This document shows, piece by piece, positions 12,501-20,550 of a DNA stretch of 64,000 nucleotides. The DNA lies in assembly GCA_006384855.1 (NCBI GenBank), contig VCJN01000724.1, positions 1 through 64,000 of the forward strand. Reading direction: 5' to 3'. Position numbers and translations under genes: made by a program. Each line of letters starts with the position of its first letter. Positions within the stretch are counted from its first letter, which is position 1. A model generated the notes under the pieces. It was not told the DNA's origin and ran no database searches. It saw only the letters and a list, made by a program, of their open reading frames with translations. The stretch comes from Tetraselmis striata. Its lineage: Eukaryota > Chlorophyta > Chlorodendrophyceae > Chlorodendrales > Chlorodendraceae.

Positions 12501-14041
12501 GAGCGCAAAGACGGAGCCACTCGCCAAGAAAGCCGCAGTGCGCGAGTGGCACCGCCCCGCCAGGCAGCGGTTCACCCACAGGCGCCATGAAGGTACGTCT
12601 AGGTCCCTGATGTGCTCCCAACGCCACCAGTCCACATGCCCTGCGGAAAGGCGGGGTGCACGACGCAGAACCCGCCGCTGGTCCTCCCCCCACCGCATAA
12701 CCTCATCCGCATTGTCGCCCCACGACGGCGGCGCCCGTTGCAGGTCCGGCGGTTCTTCGGGGGGAGAGTACTCCGGGCTGGTGGCAGCAGGAGGCGGATG
12801 GAGGGCATCGAGGGCAGGGAGCGCCGCAGCGGCGTCAGACACCATGCCGAGGTCAGCAGTGTCCAGCGCCTGGCGAGCGCGGCGCAGCTCCTGCACAGCG
12901 GTGAGTTTCGCCGCCCGGCGGTGAGCATCCACCACCGCCGGCGGCACCCCATCAGCCGCAGCATCGGCGCCCCCTTCCGCAGCCTCAGCAGCAGCCGCCC
13001 GCGCCCTCGCAGATCGCCGGCGCTTCCGTCGGCGGGCACTCCGAGATGTGGTCGTCGGCAGCTCACCCGCCTCCATCTGGTAATTATGTAACTCGCTGCC
13101 ATCCCGCGATTCGCGCCACAGTTGCTGCATCCCGCACACCGAGAAGCCGGCGCGCACAGCATCCCCTGCCTCCCACAGCCGCACTCGCCGCTCCGCCAAT
13201 TTCCGCACAACTGCGGGGCTGCTGGATGGGTAGGGTCGCAGTAGTAGCCCCGCAAATACGCAGACAGCGCCTTCGGCCCCGTACGACCGGTCGTCGGTAG
13301 GAGGGAAGCGGTCAGCATAGGCCAGCGTACGGTCTAGCAGGGGGAAGAGGACAGGCCGAGCTGCGGGACAGACGCCGACAGCCGTGCCCCGCAGCGGCGT
13401 ACGGGGCATCTTGCGGTAGACATCGCTGGTAGCGCACCACCGAGCGGTGGCCGCGAGAGCGGCATCATGAGCGGCTGAGGCAGGAGCCGGCGCGTGCTGG
13501 CGCTGCAGCGCCCGCACGCCAGCTGCCGACGCCGGGAGAGCCACACCGGGGGGCGGAGCCGTGGGAGGAGGGGGGCTGCAGAACTGGCAGGTGGCGGCAC
13601 GGGCCGCCGCTTGCGCGCCATGGAACACGTGGTGGCCCGAGCGCGGGCAGCCGTCTCGTGGGACGCACCGCAGATACACAGAAGGGTCGAAAGTCGTAGC
13701 GTAGGCGAGGTGCATGGCAGCTACCTCCGGGTCGTCGGACTCCATCCCGTGGTTCACGTGCGTGCACAAGGGGGCTGGCCGCCGGTAGGTGCGTCCGCAG
13801 CCGCCATCGCAACACCGGAATTGCCAGTCAACGCCCCCGCCGGGCGTCGACGATTGCACCCGCGCCATCGCGCCCACCACCACCGCCGCCCCCGCCGGGA
13901 CCGCGACCCCCACGGGAGACCCCCTAGCAGAGGGGCCTGGAGGGGCCAGAGGACGCCCCACGGTGCTGAACCCCCACCGGCCACGCCACAGCCAGAGGCT
14001 GGGGGTCGGGGGAGGATTACTCTCCTATACCCTCACTGCGT
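9590..14041 (-). mobile_element. Full-length non-LTR retrotransposon (RLE type)
   Basis: One long ORF (13961-9660) with a short 5' leader of about 80 nt and a 3' UTR of about 65-70 nt that ends near 9590 without a poly-A tail. The 3' UTR is matched, in opposite orientation, by a 77-bp stub at 25854-25930, which defines the 3' terminus as about ...CTCATGTAA. The octamer AAATACTA at 9582-9589 and 14042-14049 flanks the element and could be its target-site duplication. Boundaries are inferred from these two observations. The undamaged ORF suggests a recent insertion. Confidence 0.8.
9660..13961 (-). CDS. Non-LTR retrotransposon polyprotein: zinc fingers, reverse transcriptase, restriction-like endonuclease
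   Basis: 1433 codons without interruption. N-terminal Cys/His clusters (C50/C51...C55...H68/H71 and C99...C104...C125-C128) look like nucleic-acid-binding fingers. A basic RRKRRR stretch lies at about 311-317. The reverse transcriptase has RVRPLGVGS (about 507-514), QSGAGCETAY, motif A LLLLDIRNAFNEV (D577), GVRQGDVLAPLYF (about 637-648) and the catalytic box FADD (673-676; F replaces the usual Y). A CCHC-like knuckle follows: C1162, C1167, H1191, C1195. The endonuclease-like segment contains RPSD (about 1247-1250), a D/DF pair near 1266, K1297 and YYPFVVED (about 1314-1321). This matches the order knuckle, then RPD...D...K of R2-like elements. The first Met was chosen; the ATG at residue 32 is an alternative. 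The product would nick target DNA and copy element RNA there. Confidence 0.88.
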   Translation of the reverse strand: MGRPLAPPGPSARGSPVGVAVPAGAAVVVGAMARVQSSTPGGGVDWQFRCCDGGCGRTYRRPAPLCTHVNHGMESDDPEVAAMHLAYATTFDPSVYLRCVPRDGCPRSGHHVFHGAQAAARAATCQFCSPPPPTAPPPGVALPASAAGVRALQRQHAPAPASAAHDAALAATARWCATSDVYRKMPRTPLRGTAVGVCPAARPVLFPLLDRTLAYADRFPPTDDRSYGAEGAVCVFAGLLLRPYPSSSPAVVRKLAERRVRLWEAGDAVRAGFSVCGMQQLWRESRDGSELHNYQMEAGELPTTTSRSARRRKRRRSARARAAAAEAAEGGADAAADGVPPAVVDAHRRAAKLTAVQELRRARQALDTADLGMVSDAAAALPALDALHPPPAATSPEYSPPEEPPDLQRAPPSWGDNADEVMRWGEDQRRVLRRAPRLSAGHVDWWRWEHIRDLDVPSWRLWVNRCLAGRCHSRTAAFLASGSVFALHKDDPAAREEREKRGEPLRVRPLGVGSVLVRLASAHALGQVGADAREVMGPVQRSFQSGAGCETAYMSMRVALQLFGGRGTGGKGLLLLDIRNAFNEVSRGAILYGLLQHPRLHGLIPFFQMLYDRPSDLYYYATDDPGTLRATLQSRTGVRQGDVLAPLYFCLAIAGPVQAVVARTAADTFCQSFADDCGAATAAAHVPRVFDEYCSELSKVGLVVQDSKTRYVRHPGDSESELRTVREKLAPEGFRTPADDPVQDGAVYLGAPISHYPEWMTGALGRRREAHATLLERIASFGTSGYGCHHGAMRLLVVCAVRQTGFLSRMMPPSELDPFLEAVDAANISAAFSLLGLDACDQSTPRMEAAIVQMSMPADFGGLNLALLQSEAPAAFYSAQSVVLPKLVREYGPALGPLYEAVRAEVSSVATSALPWARETRRVYEIVRALTTLPQEDVRRARAAFGHAHEIFELLTVSNAPTTAALDPAAGTTTRTGTSTSGGLRVTTSPFTATPLGVGTGEAASAAQQLLPIGGTSTANTVTTCAFVALKIPSPGELVAHPPSAATVSLPESLPGSTAPPSGTGSGATSDDQPTTMVVQRHLSRAIRLRDFVALDLSFQRTGAAASRLDTLRLYSACGPGSLSLFQSDHESARKIPHAAYAAAAARVLGLCPRGGSALVTCPGPTCGIDPLWLRSTDGSNRSATDFIVDHLPICPVANYKHRMHTALKNLWASVAIDAGAVLDRDRSGAGDLTLETSGLRPADRSRPSDLTLAGWGGAACDYMIDFACVSSTTPTWSNDPRWCIPGIAATEAEHAKLAADRASSAPVQGVHRYYPFVVEDRGRLGKSALTVVYIFAVLLAVRNFPGGPSAPTSCFLRGQSVQALRNFVAGQPAEFRRHLSRTRRGLLQRVSACVHGTLGGILSAGVQMAKSDACARAHSASSHVPASTPQSM

Positions 14042-14049
14042 AAATACTA

Positions 14050-14544
14050 CTGCGTTGATTTTGTGATATTTGTAAAACCCTCCATGTGTCCAGTGGCACC
14101 AAAGGTTAGGAGGTCTGGTCCCCAGTGGGGGCCTGCGGGGGGGGGGGGGGGGGGGGGGCGGGGGGGTATTTTGCTGCGATATACGGTATGCCGGGTCTCG
14201 GGCGGCAAACACTGCTTGTAGTCGTCGAGCAAGTATTCCATGTCATCGACGACATTCATCGGCGGATCCGCCGCGCCCGAAATCGAAACCGGGCTCCGTG
14301 TTTCACTAATAACGGTACTCACTCGAGTGAATACATCAAATCAGCATACATTATCGCATAGTATCGTTATATGATATAGGAGTGCCGTATCGCATCGCAC
14401 TTATGCTCAAGTACCAGCATATAATAGTGTACGAGCTCCTGAACGCTGTATGTGCCTGCCTCCTGCTGAAAGCAATTCCAAAAGGCCGGCGCTACCATTA
14501 CCACTGTACCAGTTAGCAATTGATGTAAAATTGACATGTTTACT
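14050..14544. other. Spacer between two retroelements, with a poly-G tract
   Basis: About 500 bp between the LINE 5' end and the PAT-like element 3' end. It contains a poly-G run at about 14138-14158. A minus-strand frame (14322-14047) with DPPMNVVDDMEYLLDDYK looks slightly protein-like but is not recognised. Confidence 0.5.
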
Positions 14545-14571
14545 ATTTACCCAAGGAGGCACTGTTTGCCA
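14545..14571 (-). repeat. PAT-like element repeat B2
   Basis: 27 bp beginning ATTTACCCAAGG and ending GTTTGCCA on the + strand, identical to B1 at 14843-14869. It is the outer 3' end of the element. Confidence 0.85.
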
Positions 14572-14666
14572 AGAATGTCAGCTCGCTTACATTGGAGGCT
14601 AAGACGAGAACCACAGGCTTGGCCTGGGTGTCTCCTAGCGCAAAAAGATGGTTGAGGGTGGGTGGG

Positions 14667-14844
14667 TGCGCGAGCCGGTTGAGGCGAGCGCAAAGCAGAG
14701 AGTGCCTGTGCCCGAGGGTGGATCCCTCAGGTCGTAGTGCTGGTGCGGGCCGGCAGGCCTTAGTCCGTGCGCCGACCTCGGGGGTCGTGCGCAGTACAAC
14801 ATAGCTAATGTACTGTAAACCTCTAGATGACTACATCTGACCAT
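14667..14844 (-). repeat. PAT-like element repeat A2 (178 bp)
   Basis: Identical by eye to A1 at 19277-19454. Starts TGCGCGAGCCGG and ends CATCTGACCAT on the + strand. It abuts B1 with a 2-bp overlap. Confidence 0.92.
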
Positions 14845-14869
14845 TTACCCAAGGAGGCACTGTTTGCCA
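14843..14869 (-). repeat. PAT-like element repeat B1
   Basis: 27-bp copy of B2, located between the recombinase stop and A2. Confidence 0.85.
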
Positions 14870-14900
14870 GAGACGAAAGCCAAAGGCTAGCACAGGAAGC

Positions 14901-16139
14901 TTAGGCCGGCGGCCGGACGGGGACGAGCCAACCGAAGAACCTCCAGGCCGCAGGAGTCGGGCGCATGGTCGGGTCGATGTACTTCCCGGTGACCACCTCG
15001 CTGTTCTTCGACCAGTCGCCCATGTGCTTGATGGCCGGCAAAGGGACGCCGACGCAGCTTGCTGCGGAAGCGGCACCCTTGCGTAAACTGTGCGATGTCC
15101 ACTTGAAACCGGTGGGAGGTCGGGCGCCTGCCGCCAGGTAGGCTTCCCGCAACCACTCGGTAAGAGTGGCTGAAACCGACCAAGTGGCGGAAGACTCCAG
15201 CGGGGAGATGCTCCAGAACTTGGGCGGCGGGCTGGCGCCGTAGAAACGGCGGCAGTAGGCGTCGCGACTGACGGTGTACCAGTCCAGCAGGTCAGCGAAG
15301 TCCGGAACGGCGGCGATGGGCAGAGTTATCAGGGGCTTCGCGGAAACCCTCGTACGCTGGTCGCCTTTCTGTTTGCGGACGTACAGTAGAATGCTTCCGG
15401 ACGGCCGGTCGACCACTAAATCACCGGTCTCGCAGCTAATGCCGGACTCCGCTCGGCACAGGAAGACGTACGCCGTAATCGTCGCGAGCGCGGCTCTGAA
15501 AGCGCGGATGTCCGCAATATTAGCGGGTTCCCACGCCAATGTCTGCCGAAATCCAATCGCGGTGTTCAGGATGTCAGCCGCCACGGGCGCAGGTAGGGCG
15601 ACGCGGACGTCTTCCGCCGCAAGACGCTCTTGCTGGATAGCCAGGCCGCGGCGCGCGTCGGCTACCATTTCGCCGAGGGCGACAGGCTGGCGCTGATGGT
15701 CGCGGAAGTACGTGTTGATGGACGAGTAGTACTGTTGAAGGGACTCCGCGCCGACGGTACCTTGCAAGCCTAGCCAGGCAGTGTAGCGGACGATTGTGCT
15801 GGTAGTAGCCTGCAGCGGGCGTAAGCCTTCCTGCTCGCAGAAAGTAGCGAAAGAGCGCATGCCGCTGTCGTAGTTGCGGTAGGTGCCGGCCGCCAGCGAA
15901 CCTGTAAGCAAACCGAGCGCCGCTTGACCAACGTCGTCGGTCCCCAACAAAGACCGGAGCTCGGCCGCCATTGATGCCGACCAGGGCGCCTCCGAGCCGG
16001 CGCGCGCCGCAAGCCGGTAGCGCGCGCGTCGAGTGTGGGACAGGCGGCCCGGGTATTGCACACCGTACCGCACACCGTACTGCACACCGTACTGCACACC
16101 GTACTGCACACCGTACTGCAGCGACGGCTGTACGGTCAT
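14901..16139 (-). CDS. PAT-like element tyrosine recombinase, 412 aa
   Basis: Integrates the circular DNA form of the element. The ATG at 16139 starts 8 nt after the end of the RT ORF. The frame stays open upstream to 18122, but there it only shadows the RT frame. Residues 8-29 are a four-residue repeat (YGVQ-like, five to six copies) encoded by a 12-bp tandem repeat. Residues about 85-170 form the SAM-like core-binding domain (TYRNYDSGMRSFATFC). The catalytic domain has R229 (LCRAESG), K256 or K258 (RKQKGD), H350-x-x-R353 (SHSLRKGAAS), H372 or W376 (IKHMGDWS) and nucleophile Y387 (GKYID). All expected active-site residues are present, so it may be functional. Confidence 0.92.
   Translation of the reverse strand: MTVQPSLQYGVQYGVQYGVQYGVRYGVQYPGRLSHTRRARYRLAARAGSEAPWSASMAAELRSLLGTDDVGQAALGLLTGSLAAGTYRNYDSGMRSFATFCEQEGLRPLQATTSTIVRYTAWLGLQGTVGAESLQQYYSSINTYFRDHQRQPVALGEMVADARRGLAIQQERLAAEDVRVALPAPVAADILNTAIGFRQTLAWEPANIADIRAFRAALATITAYVFLCRAESGISCETGDLVVDRPSGSILLYVRKQKGDQRTRVSAKPLITLPIAAVPDFADLLDWYTVSRDAYCRRFYGASPPPKFWSISPLESSATWSVSATLTEWLREAYLAAGARPPTGFKWTSHSLRKGAASAASCVGVPLPAIKHMGDWSKNSEVVTGKYIDPTMRPTPAAWRFFGWLVPVRPPA
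16060..16122. repeat. 12-bp tandem repeat in the recombinase N-terminus
   Basis: About five copies of CACACCGTACTG (first copy ACCG) on the + strand. They encode the repeated tetrapeptide GVQY on the minus strand. In frame, so copy number can vary without breaking the ORF. Confidence 0.9.
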
Positions 16140-16147
16140 AGCCCGGC

Positions 16148-18145
16148 CTAGCGACCCCCGGCGGAGGTGCAGCCATGCCGGCGTGGCAGCCGAAAAGCCA
16201 CGACGCTCCAGCCGGGCAGTCCGACCCCCGCGCGCGTTCCCCGCCGCCCAGGAAAGAAGAGGTCGCGGGTAGGCGGGTAGACAATCGTCTCGGTGGCGAG
16301 GTCCTGCAGCAGCTGGTACCAACGCCGTCCTGGCCAGTGCGGTGCGATGACCGTGGCGGCCGCGCCCGACTGGCGCAGTTTGTCCGCCAAATCGTCTAAC
16401 AAACCCCACGGAGGATTGCAATAATTGCGCTCCCTGCGCCAGAACTCGTCCGGCAAATGGAGCGAATCCACCGCTTCGCAATGCGGGTCGCGCCAGCGGG
16501 AATTGTACCGCGGAAGTTGCGTATTTTCCATTGACGCAAATCTGTCGACGGTGTGCGGACCCCACAAGCGCTGCAGGTACGCGAATATCCGCGGATTGAG
16601 CTGCCAGTCGGAGTCGTCCAGCTCCCTGCTGAGTCGGTCCGCCCAAACGTTGGCTGCAGACTGGATGTATCGGGGCCTGATGGAGATGTCGTGGATATCC
16701 AGGAGGTGCCACAGCTTGCGGAGCTCCTCCATCATGACGGGCGACCGAGAGGTAAGGTTGGTCAGCGCTGCCACTACGGCCGTGTTGTCCTCGTGCAGTA
16801 AGACGCGCCGTCCTCGGAGCTGGGGCAGGAACGATTCGACCGCGTGACGTACCGCGCGAAGCTCCTTCCACGTGATGTGACGCGAGCGGTCGTCCTCGTA
16901 CCAGAAGCCGCGCGCCTGGTAAGCGCTGTTGTTGTTGAGCACAGCCCCCCATCCGTACGAGCTGGAGTCCGCGTGCAGATACGCGGTCTCCACAGGCTTG
17001 TACATAGAGCGACCGTTGTGCTGCGCAGGTACCTGGGTCCACCACTCTAGGTCGCGGCGCAGCTGGTTTGTCATCTTGACGCGCCCGCCCCAGCCCTGCC
17101 GGGTGGCGAGGACGCAGTGCAGCTCCCGCAAAAAGAAACGGGCCGGCGTAACTGCCAAGTACAGGAACTGCGCCTTGCCCGCAAAGGACGCCAGCTGCCG
17201 AGCTGGGAGCCAGCGCTTGTTGGAGGCTGCGCGGCCAAGGAGCGAACGGGCGGCCTTGGCTAGAGCGATGAGCTTCTCCTCGGGGGCGCGGAACTCGCCG
17301 CGCTTCAGGTCGATGATCAGGCCCAGGTGAGGGCCGACCTGGGTGGGCTCCCAGACTCCCTTGTTGGGGTTGCGCAGTAGGCCCAGGCGGTCTAGCAAGG
17401 TGCTTAACCGGACGCGTAGCTCCAGGGCTGCCTCGCGGGAGTCCGCGAGGAAAAGGAAGTCGTCCATATAGGGTAGGAGCCGCTCGCCCCGCCAGCGAGT
17501 GTTGCGCAGGAAACGGCGAGTAGGCTTGGACGGGGCCGTGGGAGGCAACGCTGGGTCGCGCTGCTTCAGGGGCGTCCGCAGGTAGTCCGTAAAGGCCGCC
17601 GTCAATTTGCAGACGTAGTACGACGAGCCTGTCCAACCCATCGGTAGGCAAGCAAGTCGCCACAGCTCTCCTCGGTAGTTCACGGTAAAGAAGTCGCGGT
17701 CCTCCTCCCGAATCCCAAGGGCGTAGTAGCCGTCGGCCAGGTCCATCGACACGAACCAATCTCCCGCGCGCGCCAGGTGCCGCAGGTGCTTGAGCGTTTC
17801 GTAGGACATCGTGAACGTCTTGCACCACTTGTTGAGCTCCCGTAGGTCGATGATGAGGCGCCATTTGTTGGTGCCGGGTTTGGGGACTAGAAACATTCTG
17901 GATACCCACTTGTTGCAGTGTCCTCGCTCCCACGCGCCAATCGCCTCGAAGCGGGGCAGTTCTGTAGCCATGAAATCCAGTTGTGCCTGAGTGGCGTCGC
18001 GCATAGAGACGCCGTGGTTGTAGGGGCGAGGGCGTCGCCCGTTCTTGAAGCGTATCCGGACCCCTTGGCGGATCCAACTCAAGACTTGTCCGCTCGCGCC
18101 GATGCTTTCCCAGTCTCGCCATCTTCTCCGCACGCGGTGTCGCAT
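16148..18145 (-). CDS. PAT-like element reverse transcriptase-RNase H-methyltransferase, 665 aa
   Basis: Copies the element RNA. The ATG at 18145 lies 46 nt after the gag stop; the frame is also open 546 nt further upstream, across gag, where it looks like a shadow. Reverse transcriptase: LIIDLRELNKW (about 98-107), VSMDLADGYYALGI (D135), LPMGWTGSSYY (about 167-177), YMDD (226-229). RNase H has the full D-E-D-D set: D393 (HADSSSYGWG), E428 (WKELRAV), D453 (HEDNTAVV), D503 (VWADRLS). A C-terminal Dam-like N6-adenine methyltransferase domain follows (VDRFAS, then NPPW at 577-580), as in DIRS1 and PAT elements. The stop is followed after 8 nt by the recombinase ATG, so the downstream ORF probably depends on reinitiation or internal translation. 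Confidence 0.92.
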   Translation of the reverse strand: MRHRVRRRWRDWESIGASGQVLSWIRQGVRIRFKNGRRPRPYNHGVSMRDATQAQLDFMATELPRFEAIGAWERGHCNKWVSRMFLVPKPGTNKWRLIIDLRELNKWCKTFTMSYETLKHLRHLARAGDWFVSMDLADGYYALGIREEDRDFFTVNYRGELWRLACLPMGWTGSSYYVCKLTAAFTDYLRTPLKQRDPALPPTAPSKPTRRFLRNTRWRGERLLPYMDDFLFLADSREAALELRVRLSTLLDRLGLLRNPNKGVWEPTQVGPHLGLIIDLKRGEFRAPEEKLIALAKAARSLLGRAASNKRWLPARQLASFAGKAQFLYLAVTPARFFLRELHCVLATRQGWGGRVKMTNQLRRDLEWWTQVPAQHNGRSMYKPVETAYLHADSSSYGWGAVLNNNSAYQARGFWYEDDRSRHITWKELRAVRHAVESFLPQLRGRRVLLHEDNTAVVAALTNLTSRSPVMMEELRKLWHLLDIHDISIRPRYIQSAANVWADRLSRELDDSDWQLNPRIFAYLQRLWGPHTVDRFASMENTQLPRYNSRWRDPHCEAVDSLHLPDEFWRRERNYCNPPWGLLDDLADKLRQSGAAATVIAPHWPGRRWYQLLQDLATETIVYPPTRDLFFPGRRGTRAGVGLPGWSVVAFRLPRRHGCTSAGGR

Positions 18146-18191
18146 GTAGAGGGAGGTAGGCGTACAGGAGTCGGCGCGGCGGGCCACACCG

Positions 18192-19247
18192 TCACTTGGT
18201 GACCTTCGCCTTGGCCTTGTCGGACGCTGCGGCTGTCGCTGCGGCCTTCCGTGCCGCAGCGGCTTGCTCGCGTTGCTTGCGCCTCTCGGCGGACTCCATG
18301 GGGGCGGGCTTGTCGGGGGTAGCCTTGGCGAACGCGGCCGCGGCACGGGCCTTGCCCGCTGCGGAAAGGCTGATCTCGAGGGTCTTGTCGTCGAACGCTC
18401 GGCGGAGTTGGTCGAGTTGCCCGGACACGGCGATGCGCCGTGGGGTGCAGAACTTTGCGTGGGCGAGCTCGGCGAAAACACGGTCCGCCTCTGTAGCCGT
18501 TGGTCCATTCTTGGCGAGCTGGAGGTAGCCCAACCGGGAACGGGTGGCCTCCTCCGTCGCCAGGTGGGTGCGGTAGCAGGCGCGGAGCTCGGCAAGGGCC
18601 GCAGCCTTGTCTGCCTGCGTAGCAGACTCGGTCGAACGCGACTCCAGAGCGCAGCGCATCGCCTCGTTGGCGCAGCTACTGAAGAAGGCATAGCAGCCTA
18701 GGTGCAGGTATTCGTCGTACGCTGCCTGACTCCGCTTATCCGCGAGGGCGCGGGCGGTGTCGTCGGTCAGGGTCCACAAGCGGGGCTCGTCGACGTCGCG
18801 CGGGGGGCGCTCCAGACCGGGGGGGATGACTCGGCCGTAGTAGGCAAAGTCGACGTACTCGAGCTCGTTGTCGGGTGCGTCTAGCTCAGCAGGAAGGGGC
18901 TCTCGCGCTCCTTGCTCACCACCCTCGGGCGCAGGCGTGCCCGCGGGGTTGGCTGGCTGGGTACCTTCGGGAGGAAGCGGGTTAGTGGGGGGGGCGAGTC
19001 GAGCGAGCAAGGCAGCCGTAGCAGCCTCAAACTGCCCGGCCAGCCGCTTCTCCAGGGCTTCCGCTTGGGCCGTCAGGCGTTTCTCCAATTCCGCGACAGA
19101 TGCCGCCGTGGCGCCGCCCGGGGCGTCGTCCGCTAAGGCGTCTTCCGGTACAGGGCGAGGGGGCATCCTGCTGTCGCGGGGTGGGGAAGGTGTAGCGTCT
19201 CGGGAGGCAGAGGCTCGGGTCCGAGTCGGCATAGAGTAAGCTGACAC
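18192..19247 (-). CDS. PAT-like element gag-like protein, 351 aa
   Basis: First ORF of the element, starting 30 nt downstream of A1. The N-terminus is rich in Pro, Arg and Ser. A coiled coil lies at about 48-87 (repeated LEKRL/AQAEALEKRL). A Pro/Gly/Glu linker follows, then an Ala-rich helical domain (about 170-300) and a Lys/Ala-rich tail. No zinc knuckle is visible. Called gag from its position and structural character, not from a recognised domain. It presumably coats the element RNA. Confidence 0.75.
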   Translation of the reverse strand: MSAYSMPTRTRASASRDATPSPPRDSRMPPRPVPEDALADDAPGGATAASVAELEKRLTAQAEALEKRLAGQFEAATAALLARLAPPTNPLPPEGTQPANPAGTPAPEGGEQGAREPLPAELDAPDNELEYVDFAYYGRVIPPGLERPPRDVDEPRLWTLTDDTARALADKRSQAAYDEYLHLGCYAFFSSCANEAMRCALESRSTESATQADKAAALAELRACYRTHLATEEATRSRLGYLQLAKNGPTATEADRVFAELAHAKFCTPRRIAVSGQLDQLRRAFDDKTLEISLSAAGKARAAAAFAKATPDKPAPMESAERRKQREQAAAARKAAATAAASDKAKAKVTK

Positions 19248-19276
19248 TCTGCTCGACTGCTAGAGTCGAGACTGCT

Positions 19277-19454
19277 TGCGCGAGCCGGTTGAGGCGAGCG
19301 CAAAGCAGAGAGTGCCTGTGCCCGAGGGTGGATCCCTCAGGTCGTAGTGCTGGTGCGGGCCGGCAGGCCTTAGTCCGTGCGCCGACCTCGGGGGTCGTGC
19401 GCAGTACAACATAGCTAATGTACTGTAAACCTCTAGATGACTACATCTGACCAT
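19277..19454 (-). repeat. PAT-like element repeat A1 (178 bp), 5' end
   Basis: Identical copy of A2. Its outer edge is followed on the + strand by ATATATATACACCGCAGTACATG, where a 15-bp ACACCGCAGTACATG is immediately duplicated. Confidence 0.92.
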
Positions 19455-20550
19455 ATATATACACCGCAGTACATGTACACCGCAGTACATGATATAAGCA
19501 GTATGACAAAACCAAAAACCAGGCAGCGCCAGCAGATAGCAGACTTTTCATGATTCGTTCGGTATGATATTAGTCGCTAGATAGATACCATAGCGCCGCC
19601 GCGGCTCAATGCACAACGAAACCATACAGCATTTACTACTGCAGAATTGCTGCATTTCAGAGTTACTGCATTTCAGAATTATTACTGCATTTCAGAAATA
19701 TTGATAGTTCATTATGGTCCATGCACATGCGACAACTTGACTTTTTCTACTATCTCATCAACTCATCTGGTTATTGTGATTACATTTCGGTTGTCGTCAT
19801 GTAGTTTGTGCAGTATGTATGAGATAACGGTGTACTGGGATCTCCATCAGCAGCAAATACGACGATCATCGCGTTTTCAATTGTAACGTCTACCTATGCA
19901 CTTTGTATCTCTACAGTAGGCAGATACTATACGATGTCGTCGTCGTTAGTTATATCGCCGTTGGTATCCATTGGTTTTCGCCATAATGTGATATTATTAT
20001 CATTGGCGTCGATATGCTGAAATAAGTAAGATCGAGTATAGTTCTCCGGAGTAGGCGGATATATATGAGCGAAGTGTCTCCTAATGCCTTTATTGTCATT
20101 GGCAACGATCTGTGGCGCGAGGATGCTCAGCGCAGATGAGGCTCTGCGATACGAGTACAAGCAGGAGTCAAAGAGTACTAGCACTGGTGTTAGAAGTGTT
20201 GAGTGCAGTATTACCATCAGCATCCACATGAGTTAAGTGCCGCGTCATTGGCCCATTGATCGGAGATCGAGGGGCTTCTTTCCACAGCATGCGAGGAGTA
20301 TCGACAGCCGTACCCCACTGATGGCGCACCGATAGGATAAATTATTACCCCATTTGCACCATTTCAGAGTAAACAATAATCAGGACCTTGCAAGAACATA
20401 CCCCCCCCCCTTCCTTTCCCTTCCGGGCCGTCAAAGAGACTCTCGCGGCGGGAAGGGGCCGTGTCACAGAGTTCACTACACTGCTTGGAATCAAGCTCTG
20501 TCATATCGCCCCGGCGCGGTCCGAGCAATTTAATTGCTTAGCCGCCCGGC
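19455..20550. other. AT-rich gap, no gene recognised
   Basis: Contains short repeats of CTGCATTTCAGA (19640-19700). No coding or RNA gene signal. Confidence 0.45.

Larger units (their letters stand above)
14545..19454 (-). mobile_element. Complete PAT-like (DIRS order) tyrosine-recombinase retrotransposon
   Basis: Read on the minus strand the order is A1 (19454-19277), gag, RT-RNase H-methyltransferase, tyrosine recombinase, B1 (14869-14843), A2 (14844-14667), B2 (14571-14545). This is the split direct repeat plan of PAT-like elements, which replicate through a circular intermediate integrated by the recombinase. A1 and A2 are identical over 178 bp by eye, and the three ORFs are open, so insertion looks recent. 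The methyltransferase domain separates it from Ngaro elements. The split direct repeats separate it from DIRS1, which has inverted ends. Confidence 0.92.

Noticed and set aside
16140-18122. Upstream two-thirds of the 1073-codon minus-strand frame ending at 14901
   Set aside because: It overlaps the RT-RNase H ORF in another frame and has no domain. The recombinase begins at the ATG at 16139, right after the RT stop.
18146-18691. N-terminal extension of the RT frame across the gag ORF
   Set aside because: Low-complexity Pro/Arg/Ser sequence lying antiphase on gag. RT homology starts only near 18145. A frameshifted gag-RT fusion cannot be excluded, but nothing in the sequence supports it.
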